A DNA stretch of 52,529 bases from Bacteroidales bacterium (GTDB taxonomy: Bacteria; Bacteroidota; Bacteroidia; Bacteroidales; P3): the NCBI GenBank assembly GCA_900771365.1, contig CAAGNU010000313.1, positions 1-52,529 of the forward strand, given 5' to 3'. Below are positions 32,653 to 39,409 of this stretch, piece by piece. Position 1 is the first letter of the stretch. Every line of letters starts with the position of its first letter. Below the pieces are notes generated by a model. That model searched no databases, had not been told where the DNA came from, and worked only from the letters and a program-made list of their open reading frames with translations. Made by a program: the position numbers and the translations under genes.

Positions 32653-32699
32653 TTTTGCGGAGATTATCCAAATTATTCTCCGCATTTTTGCGGAGAATA
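32653..32699. promoter_or_regulatory. Triple TGCGGAGA operator-like palindromes upstream of the Fic gene
   Basis: TATTCTCCGCA (32674-32684) and TGCGGAGAATA (32689-32699) form a perfect 11-bp inverted repeat with a TTTT spacer; a third, direct-orientation half-site TTTTGCGGAGATTAT lies at 32653-32667, next to the -7 box. The position over the -10 to -50 region suits a repressor. Confidence 0.7.
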
Positions 32700-32800
32700 G
32701 GGCTTTTATTCACCGCAAAATGCCATGATTCAGGCGGAAGTCCGAGGTGATAAGCTACCCTCAGTATATCTCCGAGAAGGGTAGGCCACACTACACAGAC

Positions 32801-32823
32801 GGCAAGCAATTTCCTTGCTTGCC
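32801..32823. other. Hairpin after the frameshifted secreted-protein gene
   Basis: GGCAAGCAA-TTTCC-TTGCTTGCC, 9-bp perfect stem, about 30 nt past the minus-strand stop at 32851. There is no T-tract, so it could be an mRNA 3' stabiliser rather than a terminator. A further CTACCCT/AGGGTAG hairpin lies at about 32754-32784. Confidence 0.5.
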
Positions 32824-32850
32824 GCCTATGGTAAGGAAATGTGACGAAGG

Positions 32851-33967
32851 TTATTCTATCACCACAACCTTCTGTGCGGGGCTGTCGGCAATCTGGACGA
32901 GATAGATGCCGCTGATGCTCACGCCGAGGCGCCACACCTCCGTCTCCACGCGTCCTTGATAGAGCAAGCGTCCTGAGACATCGAACACCCTCACGCCTTC
33001 GCCTATAGCATCCTTCACCACGATGGCGTCCTGCTCAGCCGAGACCTCAAAAGCAGTCTCAATAATATCATCAATGCCCACCCTGCCAGAACTCTCGAAA
33101 GAGGCTGTCAAGGAGATGTCTCCATCTACAATCACAGTTCTTATCTGTTCCGTGCTGCCGTCGCTCCAGCGGACGAACTTGCTGCCCCTGATGGGCACGA
33201 CGGCAATCTCCACGGCAGTACCTTCAGGAAAGACACCCTTTCCCGCCACCATGCCGCGTGTGATGTCTCTCGACATCAGCTCGATACTGTGATATATCAA
33301 ATCAGCGCCCACAGTGTCATAAAGCGTCACCGTATCATGAACAAAAAGGGTATCATGGACGAAATAAGTCGCCAGCACTGTGTAAATGGCGCACCTCGAT
33401 GTCATCCACATAGATGTTCGCCGCCGTAGTGTACGTAGTGCCGCGGCGCACAAGCAGGGCGATATAGTTGTTGGTGCCGGTATAGTTCTCGAAGCTGATT
33501 GCATATTGCGTCATCACGTTGCCCGTCACCGTCACGCTGTCGATAGGCACGAAGGTCTCCACAGAGTCGGGGCTGGACATCACGCCCACGATAATCTTCT
33601 CCGTCGAGGTGGCAGAGCCCATCTTGGCCCAAAAGAGCATCTCCAAGGAACTCATGGGGTGTCCGCCCGTGTTCACGCCTGGCAGCACGGCATACATGTT
33701 GTTGGCGTAGGTTGTCGTGGGGGAGATGTAGAAGTAGAGAAACTTCATGCCGCTATGGGCGTTGGCGCTGCTGCTCACACAGGGGTAGAAGTTCGTCGTG
33801 CCTGTGGCATCGTTGTGGCGCGTCCAGCCCGTAGGCATGCCCGTGTTCGTGCCCGTCTCATCGTTCTCGAAATCGTGAAAATACGGCAGGCTTATGCCTT
33901 GTGCCGTTGCGGCAAACGACAAAACCATCATTGCAGCCAAGGCTAAGATTTGTAGATGTTTTTTCAT
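32851..33967 (-). pseudogene. Frameshifted secreted jelly-roll/InlB-repeat protein with T9SS-type C-terminus
   Basis: The frame from 33967 begins with a signal peptide (MKKHLQILALAAMMVLSFAATAQ) and a MAM/choice-of-anchor-J-like jelly roll (YFHDFENDETGTNTGMPTGW ... AANIYVDDIEVR) but stops at 33353. A second frame, +1 relative, carries the logical continuation from about 33385: FVHDTLFVHDTVTLYDTV, a divergent InlB B-repeat (GVFPEGTAVEIAVVPIRGSK ... RWSDGSTEQ) and an end resembling the type-A sorting domain (GVRVFDVSGRLLYQ ... GIYLVQIADSPAQKVVVIE). The break lies between about 33375 and 33400; skipping one C in CGCCATT restores a reading through EVR-IYTVLATYF. It is a natural mutation, a sequencing error or a programmed shift; I cannot tell which. 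Confidence 0.8.
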
Positions 33968-34025
33968 AACAAAACATTTTTTTGCACTACAGCAGCTCGA
34001 AATGTTCGTTATGGGTATAAAGAAA

Positions 34026-34075
34026 GTGGAGCTGTTCGTCTGGCTCATTACCTTTAACGCAGGGTCTCGACTCCC
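34026..34075 (+). other. tRNA-Met-like remnant / structured leader
   Basis: GTCTGGCTCATTACC (34038-34052) differs by one base from the anticodon arm of elongator tRNA-Met genes (CAT anticodon), and GGGTCTCGACTCCC (34062-34075) resembles a T arm with one extra base, at the expected distance. The anticodon stem is not closed on the 3' side (CCTTT), and the D loop is shortened, so it is not a working tRNA. On the minus strand the same bases lie in the long leader of the secreted-protein gene. Confidence 0.35.
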
Positions 34076-34173
34076 TTTTTTTGTAGGTATGTGTGGAACT
34101 ACTCCACTTGAGCCATATCGTGTGTATATACGATACAACCAAATGAGTGCCAATCTTCTATTCCTACAAAAAA
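34076..34173. repeat. Inverted repeat TTTTTTGTAGG / CCTACAAAAAA with inner hairpin
   Basis: TTTTTTGTAGG (about 34077-34087) and CCTACAAAAAA (about 34163-34173) are reverse complements about 75 bp apart, enclosing an ATCGT...ACGAT hairpin (about 34116-34133). It lies in the 5' leader of the frameshifted gene. Confidence 0.55.
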
Positions 34174-34256
34174 CAAGTGAGTTGTCGAAGTTCACTGAAA
34201 CGGAATTAGCTTTGATGCACTTTCTTTCAGACCTGACTATCGGCCTGTTTGCGACT

Positions 34257-34265
34257 GCAAAGATA
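34257..34265 (-). promoter_or_regulatory. Promoter -7 box TATCTTTGC, giving a leader of about 285 nt
   Basis: TATCTTTGC on the minus strand. If it serves the gene starting at 33967 the transcript has an unusually long leader that contains the inverted repeat and the tRNA-like segment. Confidence 0.55.
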
Positions 34266-34295
34266 CGAACTTTTTTTGATATACAGAAAAAAATG

Positions 34296-34355
34296 TGAAT
34301 GGTGAGAAGTGAAAGGTGAAAAGGTGCCGTGAACTGATAAATGACGGCTCCTGCC
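34296..34355. repeat. Half hairpin-minisatellite with GGCTCCTGCC core
   Basis: Arm GTGAATGGTGAGAAGTGAAAGG and further GTGAA words, core GGCTCCTGCC at 34346-34355. It is followed by members of the two other repeat families. The spacer 34266-35091 has no gene that I can support. Confidence 0.7.
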
Positions 34356-34432
34356 CACCCTTTTAGGGTATAGGGTGCGTGTTTTGAAGATATACCGTAT
34401 TAAAAATCATTAGTTTGCTATGATGAATAATT

Positions 34433-34470
34433 GGTTCGAAACATACCCCGTCACTTCGTGGCATCCCTTT
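34433..34470. repeat. TTCGAAACATACCCC family, partial copy
   Basis: GGTTCGAAACATACCCCG followed by TCACTTCGTGGCATCCCTTT; the same as 13211-13252 with small changes, after which the homology ends. Confidence 0.7.
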
Positions 34471-34653
34471 AGTCCGTGACGCATCCCGCTACGGGCACAG
34501 GAGCGAGTTCTTGGATGCTTCGCTTTCATGTGTTCCAAAAAGGGTGGCTGGCTCAGACTCATGTCTCTCACTCTGAGGCAGCCTCTATCCTGTGGCTGGC
34601 AGGACCTTTTTGCGGCTTTGTTTTTTAACATTTCAAGCCGCGACAGCCGAGGG

Positions 34654-34710
34654 TCGGAGAAGCTCCGCCGTAGCTTCGCTCTTCCTTCGCTCTTCCTTCG
34701 CTCGGAAGGT
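34654..34710. repeat. GTAGCTTCGC element (third repeat family, copy 3)
   Basis: GGTCGGAGAAGCTCCGCC, GTAGCTTCGCTC, then TTCCTTCGCTC twice. It is preceded by TTTTTTAACATTTCAAG, shared with the copy at 7481. Confidence 0.65.
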
Positions 34711-34870
34711 GGAAAATGGGCGAAGTTTGGGCAGGGCTTCTATGTAGCTGTGGCGTAGGAGAATAGGGGATTCCGCGAATTTCTCCATTTCTGCGAAAAA
34801 GGAATCTTGGAATTTAACATTTGCGTGTCAGACTCTTAAAAAATGTGAACTATGGACTGGCATAGGAACC

Positions 34871-34909
34871 ATTTTGCCATTCCAAGACTGGGGAAGTCTT
34901 GGGCAAAAT
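34871..34909. other. Nested hairpin
   Basis: Outer arms ATTTTGCC/GGCAAAAT and inner arms CCAAGACT/AGTCTTGG around GGGGA. No T-tract is attached, and no neighbouring gene is within 180 nt on the plus strand. Role unknown. Confidence 0.5.
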
Positions 34910-34968
34910 GCTCGAAGATTCACCGGCTCTTCTCGTCTCTCGTAACAGATTAGAAATCACATAAAAGA

Positions 34969-34994
34969 GAAGCCTCCATGTGTGTGGAGGCTTC
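34969..34994 (-). terminator. Rho-independent terminator of gcvH
   Basis: GAAGCCTCCA/TGGAGGCTTC, 10-bp stem with a 6-nt loop, followed on the minus strand by TCTTTTATG. It lies about 100 nt after the gcvH stop. Confidence 0.75.
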
Positions 34995-35007
34995 AAGTCT
35001 TGTTTCT

Positions 35008-35078
35008 TTTGGATTAGGAGGTTGGGCGTTTGGGCGACTTGGAGGCTTCCCTTCAAATCTTCCCATCTTCCAATCCTC
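35008..35078. repeat. GGATTAGGAGG / CCAATCCTC inverted minisatellite
   Basis: Left arm TTGGATTAGGAGGTTGGGCG, right arm TCTTCCCATCTTCCAATCC, imperfectly inverted around AGGCTTCCC. It is the same class as 48004-48063. Confidence 0.55.
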
Positions 35079-35091
35079 TCATCTGTCTCTT

Positions 35092-35469
35092 TTATGCACC
35101 GATTTTGGCGGTGTAGGCTGCGGCGTCCATGAGGGCGTCGATGTCGGCCATGTTGGCAGGCTTCACTTTGATAATCCAGCCTTCGCCGTAAGGGTCGTTG
35201 TTGATGGAGGAAGCGTCATCGAGGGCAGCGTTGAACTCGACAACCTCGCCGGTAACGGGCATGAGGAGGTCAGCCACGGTCTTCACAGCTTCCAGGCTGC
35301 CGAAAGCCTCTCCAGCTTCAACGGTGTCGCCTTCGCAGGTGACGTCAACAAAGACGATGTCGCCCAGCTCGTGCTGTGCGTAATCGGTGATGCCTACGTA
35401 TGCAAATTCGCCTTCGATTCTTACCCATTCGTCATCCTGGGTGTACTTTAAGTTCTGAGGAATGTTCAT
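35092..35469 (-). CDS. gcvH: Glycine cleavage system H protein
   Basis: GcvH is the lipoylated shuttle that carries the aminomethyl group between the P, T and L proteins of glycine cleavage. The 125-residue protein has the typical N-terminus MNIPQNLKYTQDDEWVRIEG, the ITDYAQHELGDIVFVDV strand block and the lipoylation site in FGSLEAVKTVADL, where Lys63 is the attachment residue. The rest ends in GWIIKVKPANMADIDALMDA. No other gcv genes are adjacent; the lpdA gene at 46332 could supply the L-protein activity. Promoter box at 35569-35577, terminator at 34969-34994, hence monocistronic. Confidence 0.97.
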   Translation of the reverse strand: MNIPQNLKYTQDDEWVRIEGEFAYVGITDYAQHELGDIVFVDVTCEGDTVEAGEAFGSLEAVKTVADLLMPVTGEVVEFNAALDDASSINNDPYGEGWIIKVKPANMADIDALMDAAAYTAKIGA

Positions 35470-35568
35470 TTTTGATTTTATTAGTTTGTTAATTTAAATT
35501 TATTAATTCTATAATTTATAGCGTCTTGTCATCTTTTCGACGGCTTCGAACGCCATTCTAATTTTTCT

Positions 35569-35577
35569 GCAAAATTA
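35569..35577 (-). promoter_or_regulatory. Promoter -7 box TAATTTTGC for gcvH
   Basis: TAATTTTGC on the minus strand, 100 nt before the gcvH start, fits TAnnTTTG. Confidence 0.55.
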
Positions 35578-35630
35578 CACATTTTCGTTCGTATAACAAA
35601 ATTTTTTTTGCGTATCTCGGATTTTTTTTT

Positions 35631-35638
35631 TAATTTTG
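35631..35638 (+). promoter_or_regulatory. Promoter -7 box TAATTTTG for rho
   Basis: TAATTTTG on the plus strand with TTG in a T-run about 22 nt upstream. The rho leader would be about 125 nt, long enough for the autogenous attenuation known for rho genes in other bacteria. Confidence 0.5.
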
Positions 35639-35766
35639 TATCGTCAAAAGTCATAGAGAAAAGACCTTTTTTTTATTCTTAATGGCTCATTTTTAAAACG
35701 TTCCATCATTCTTTGCTTTGTTGGAAAATCCCTCAAAAAATCATATATCGCATATTTGATACGCAA

Positions 35767-38037
35767 ATGTACACGAAAAACGAATTAGAAAGTAAGGCAG
35801 AAGTTGAGCTTATCAATATTGCCAAGGAACTGAAGATTTCTCGTATCTCACGCTTGAACAAACAGGAGCTGATTTATAAGATTATCAGCCTCCAGTCGGA
35901 GAATCCTGAGGCTAAGACTCAGGAACAGATTGAGAAGCAGAAGGAGAAGCAGAAGGAGAAGGCTGCCCCGAGGCCGAAGCGTGCCCGCATCAAGCCTACG
36001 CTCCTGGCGGAGTCGTCGATGAACAACCCAGAGGTCCATAAGCGCAGCAACCGCTCGGGCGATGCTAAGACGCAGCCCCAGAAGGTGAAGGTGATAAGCA
36101 AGGATTTACTTTCCCCTGTGGTTATCGATGATTTGCCCGATTATAATATATTTAATGTAGAAGTCCCGGATATCCCTCAGATTCCCGATGTGGTTTCGCC
36201 ATCTTCGCGTCTCATTCGTCGCAAGGAGGTGGCCGCGGACGGCGAAAGAGCCGAGCACCTGGCGCTGAAGGCTGCGAGTGCCGCCCCGGAGGAAAACAAC
36301 TTGGATGATAAGAAGATGAAAGAGCCTGAAAGTGAGCCCGCAAATACTCAAATCGCCAAATCTGCAAATCTGAAAAAGCCTGCATCGGACGGGAACGAGC
36401 CTATCCTTCCCGCCGAGGCATCGCAGGATGCTGAGGCTCCGAAACGCAGACGAGGCCGTCCCAAAAAGGTTGAGGCAGAAGAGGCCCTCAGCACCAAGGC
36501 TGCCGCCGAGGCTAAGGCCGAGGTCGAAAAGACCCAGGTGGAGAAAGTTGTGGCGGAGAATGTTGAGGCCGCGAAGGCCGAGAACCCCTTGCAGGATGCT
36601 CAGTCTATGGCTGATGCAGTTGAACGTGAGGAGCGTGCCGAACAACAGCGCACCCACCCCCGTACCCGCATCCATCACACGGCACAGCCTATCGCTTCGT
36701 CCAACCCCGTCTTCATGCCCAATGTGCCTTCTGCCGGTATGCCCGACCCCACGGACGACATCGCGGACATAGCCGAGTCGGCCGAGACGGTGCTTTCAAC
36801 CAAGGATGAGCGCCGCGACCGCTATAATAAGGCTTATAAGAAGTTTATGCGCAATAATGAGGAGGGCGCACAGGATGAGGCTCAGGCAGCTCCCGAACCC
36901 AAGGTGTATCCCTTCGACACGGAAGGCATCATCGAGGCTGAGGGCGTCTTGGAAATGGCTCCCGACGGCTTCGGATTCCTCCGCTCTTCGGATTATAACT
37001 ATCTCGCATCACCCGACGATGTGTATATCTCTTCCCAGATGGTTCACTCTTGGGGTCTCAAGTCGGGCGACACGGTCCTCGGCATGGTGCGCCCGCCGAG
37101 AGAGAACGACCGCTATTTTGTGATGGTGCGGATTACCCAGATCAACGGACTCCCGCCCGAGCGCATCCGCGACCGCATCCCCTTCGAGTCGCTCACGCCG
37201 CTCTTCCCCGATGAGAAGTTCAAGCTCACGGGCCATCCCGACGAGACGAAGTCGACCCGCATCATTGATATGTTCACCCCCATCGGAAAGGGTCAGCGCG
37301 GACTTATCGTGGCTCAGCCTAAGACGGGTAAGACCACCCTGCTCAAGGAGGTGGCAAACGCTATCGCCTACAACCACCCCGAGGTGTATCTCATGGTGCT
37401 GCTCATCGATGAGCGCCCCGAGGAGGTCACCGATATGCAACGCTCTGTGCGTGCAGAGGTTATCGCCTCGACGTTCGACGAGCCCGCCGACCGCCATGTC
37501 CGTATCGCCAACATCGTGCTCGAAAAGGCAAAGCGCCTCACGGAGTGCGGCCATGATGTGGTCATCGTGCTCGACTCTATCACCCGCCTGGCTCGCGCCT
37601 ACAACACGGTGCAGCCCGCTTCGGGCAAAGTGCTCTCGGGCGGCGTGGAGGCTAACGCCCTCCAGAAGCCCAAGCGCTTCTTCGGCGCAGCCCGTAACAT
37701 CGAGAACGGCGGCTCGCTCACCATCATCGCCACGGCTCTCACCGAGACGGGCAGCAAGATGGATGACGTTATCTTCGAGGAGTTTAAGGGCACGGGCAAC
37801 ATGGAACTCCAGCTCGACCGCAAGATGGCCAACAAGCGCCTCTTCCCAGCTATCGACATCACCTGCTCCAGCACCCGCCGCGACGACTTGCTGCTCCCCA
37901 AGAATATGCTCAGCCGCATTCTCGTCCTCCGCAACCAGCTCACCGACCTCAACCCTGTGGAGGCCATGGAGTTCGTGCTGAAGAACATGAACAACACCCG
38001 CAGCAACGAGGAGTTCCTCTTCACGATGGATAAATAG
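35767..38037 (+). CDS. rho: Transcription termination factor Rho with large disordered insertion
   Basis: The product has 756 residues from MYTKNELESKAEVELINIAK; an upstream in-frame TTG is disfavoured. Order: N-terminal helical domain (1-45); an insertion of about 330 residues rich in Lys, Ala, Glu and Pro (about 50-375) that includes the AT-hook-like KRRRGRPKK (about 224-232) and basic stretches such as KEKAAPRPKRARIKP; the cold-shock RNA-binding domain (from EAEGVLEMAPDGFGFLRS); and the RecA-like ATPase with Walker A QPKTGKTTLLKE (about 518), VLLIDERPEEVTDM, the Q-loop region and SRRDDLLLP (STRRDDLLLPKNML). Such insertions are known for Bacteroidota Rho, where in Bacteroides thetaiotaomicron the disordered domain drives phase separation. 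It terminates RNA synthesis by translocating along nascent RNA. Confidence 0.97.
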   Translation: MYTKNELESKAEVELINIAKELKISRISRLNKQELIYKIISLQSENPEAKTQEQIEKQKEKQKEKAAPRPKRARIKPTLLAESSMNNPEVHKRSNRSGDAKTQPQKVKVISKDLLSPVVIDDLPDYNIFNVEVPDIPQIPDVVSPSSRLIRRKEVAADGERAEHLALKAASAAPEENNLDDKKMKEPESEPANTQIAKSANLKKPASDGNEPILPAEASQDAEAPKRRRGRPKKVEAEEALSTKAAAEAKAEVEKTQVEKVVAENVEAAKAENPLQDAQSMADAVEREERAEQQRTHPRTRIHHTAQPIASSNPVFMPNVPSAGMPDPTDDIADIAESAETVLSTKDERRDRYNKAYKKFMRNNEEGAQDEAQAAPEPKVYPFDTEGIIEAEGVLEMAPDGFGFLRSSDYNYLASPDDVYISSQMVHSWGLKSGDTVLGMVRPPRENDRYFVMVRITQINGLPPERIRDRIPFESLTPLFPDEKFKLTGHPDETKSTRIIDMFTPIGKGQRGLIVAQPKTGKTTLLKEVANAIAYNHPEVYLMVLLIDERPEEVTDMQRSVRAEVIASTFDEPADRHVRIANIVLEKAKRLTECGHDVVIVLDSITRLARAYNTVQPASGKVLSGGVEANALQKPKRFFGAARNIENGGSLTIIATALTETGSKMDDVIFEEFKGTGNMELQLDRKMANKRLFPAIDITCSSTRRDDLLLPKNMLSRILVLRNQLTDLNPVEAMEFVLKNMNNTRSNEEFLFTMDK

Positions 38038-38040
38038 AAC

Positions 38041-38181
38041 TTGTGAACTGTGAACTGACAATACAATTTGGCGGCAACCGCCCTCAGATCACAGATCACA
38101 GATTACAGTTCACAGTTCACAGATCACAAGTCACAGATCACAAGTCACAAGTCACAGGTCACAAGTCACAGTTCACAAATT
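38041..38181. repeat. Hairpin minisatellite with GGCGGCAACCGCC core and long TCACAG arm
   Basis: Starting 3 nt after the rho stop: left arm TTGTGAACTGTGAACTGACA, core GGCGGCAACCGCC (38070-38082, a near-perfect palindrome), then about 100 bp of GATCACA/AGTCACA/AGTTCACA words up to the next gene. The right arm pairs with the left one and is much longer. Confidence 0.85.
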
Positions 38182-38196
38182 ACATCACATATCATT

Positions 38197-39225
38197 ATGA
38201 AGCGCGGTTTTGGTAGCGATAACCATTCGGGTATCAGCCCCGAGATTTTGGAGGCCATAGCTTCCGCAAATAAAGATCATGCTCTGGCGTATGGCGACGA
38301 TGAGTACTGCAAGCACGCGGAACAGCTTTTCCGCGAGGTGTTCGGCCCTCAGGCCCGCGTCTATTTCGTGTTTAACGGGACGGGCGCGAATGTGCTGAAC
38401 ATAGATTCAATGTGCCGTTCGCACCATGCTGTGGTATGTAGCGACACGGCTCATATCCATGTGGATGAGTGCGGTGCCCCTCAGCGTATTGTGGGCTGCA
38501 AGTTGCTCACCGTCCCTACTCCCGACGGCAAACTCACGCCCGAGTTGGTGAAGACGCAGCTGCATGGTTTCGGTTTCGAGCATCATTCGCAGCCCCGCGC
38601 AATCAGTATCGCTCAGTCTACCGAACTGGGCACACTCTATACACTTGATGAGATTAAGGCTCTCGCCGACCTCGCTCATTCTTACGGCATGTATCTCCAT
38701 CTCGATGGCGCCCGGCTGGCGAACGCGGCCGTGGCTCTGGGCTGCTCGTTCATGGAAATGACCACGGACTGCGGCGTGGACTGCCTCTCTTTCGGCGGCA
38801 CGAAGAATGGAATGCTGATGGGCGAAAGCGTGGTGCTGCTCAACCCTGCGCTCGATGTGGACATGAAGTATCGGCGTAAGCAGATGGGGCAGCTATGCAG
38901 CAAGATGCGTTTTATCGCAGCGCAGTATGATGCGTACCTTACGACGGGACTTTGGCGCCGTAACGCGGAGCATAGCAACAAGATGGCTCAAATGCTGTAT
39001 GAGTCTGTGCGAGAAATCTCCGGAGTGAAGGTGATGTATCCGGTGCAGGTGAACAGCGTATTCGTGCAGCTTCCGCATGATGTGTGGACTTCGCTCTTAG
39101 AGGACTATTTCTTCTATGACTGGGACGAGGCTAACGATGTGGTACGCTGGATGTGCTCCTTCGACACTACGGAGGAGGATATCGCTGATTTTGTGAACTG
39201 CCTTAAGAAGCGGTTCGGGCAATAA
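38197..39225 (+). CDS. ltaE: Low-specificity L-threonine aldolase (beta-eliminating lyase family)
   Basis: A PLP enzyme that splits threonine or allo-threonine into glycine and acetaldehyde. The 342-residue frame starts MKRGFGSDNHSGISPEILEA, the family opening with the D-x-x-G region. Visible are FNGTGANVLNI (PLP-phosphate region), SDTAHIHVDECGAPQ, YLHLDGARLANA with the PLP-contacting Asp, and the Schiff-base Lys in SFGGTKNGML. The start is the ATG at 38197; the frame upstream is open only because of the repeat. The four 40-bp repeats begin at its stop. It is related to glycine supply used with gcvH, but not linked in an operon. Confidence 0.92.
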   Translation: MKRGFGSDNHSGISPEILEAIASANKDHALAYGDDEYCKHAEQLFREVFGPQARVYFVFNGTGANVLNIDSMCRSHHAVVCSDTAHIHVDECGAPQRIVGCKLLTVPTPDGKLTPELVKTQLHGFGFEHHSQPRAISIAQSTELGTLYTLDEIKALADLAHSYGMYLHLDGARLANAAVALGCSFMEMTTDCGVDCLSFGGTKNGMLMGESVVLLNPALDVDMKYRRKQMGQLCSKMRFIAAQYDAYLTTGLWRRNAEHSNKMAQMLYESVREISGVKVMYPVQVNSVFVQLPHDVWTSLLEDYFFYDWDEANDVVRWMCSFDTTEEDIADFVNCLKKRFGQ

Positions 39226-39226
39226 T

Positions 39227-39386
39227 GATTTAAGATTCACGAATAAAGAGCAGGCAGCCGCATTTGGATTTAAGATTCACGAATAAAGAGCAGGCTGCCG
39301 CATTTGGATTTAAGATTCACGAATAAAGAGCAGGCTGCCGCATTTGGATTTAAGATTCATGAATAAAGAGCAGGCAGCCGCCACAC
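39227..39386. repeat. Four tandem 40-bp repeats with GCAGGCWGCCGC core
   Basis: Units at 39227, 39267, 39307 and 39347, each GATTTAAGATTCACGAATAA then AGAGCAGGCAGCCGCATTTG; copies 2 and 3 have CTGCC in place of CAGCC, and copy 4 diverges at its end. There are no unique spacers. The array lies between two convergent genes and begins 2 nt after the ltaE stop. Confidence 0.92.
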
Positions 39387-39409
39387 TCATAAATTATAAG
39401 TCATATTTC

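Noticed and set aside
33894..34298. A plus-strand gene over the leader region
   Set aside because: No start signal or family; it overlaps the start of the secreted-protein gene and the structured leader.
37009..38061. A 350-codon open frame opposite rho
   Set aside because: Overlaps the catalytic part of rho completely; composition typical of antisense frames.
38041..38181. CRISPR-like or phage-attachment repeats after rho
   Set aside because: The units are overlapping 7-9 bp words with no spacers; they belong to the minisatellite family.
39227..39386. CRISPR array
   Set aside because: The four 40-bp units are contiguous, without unique spacers, and no cas gene is near.
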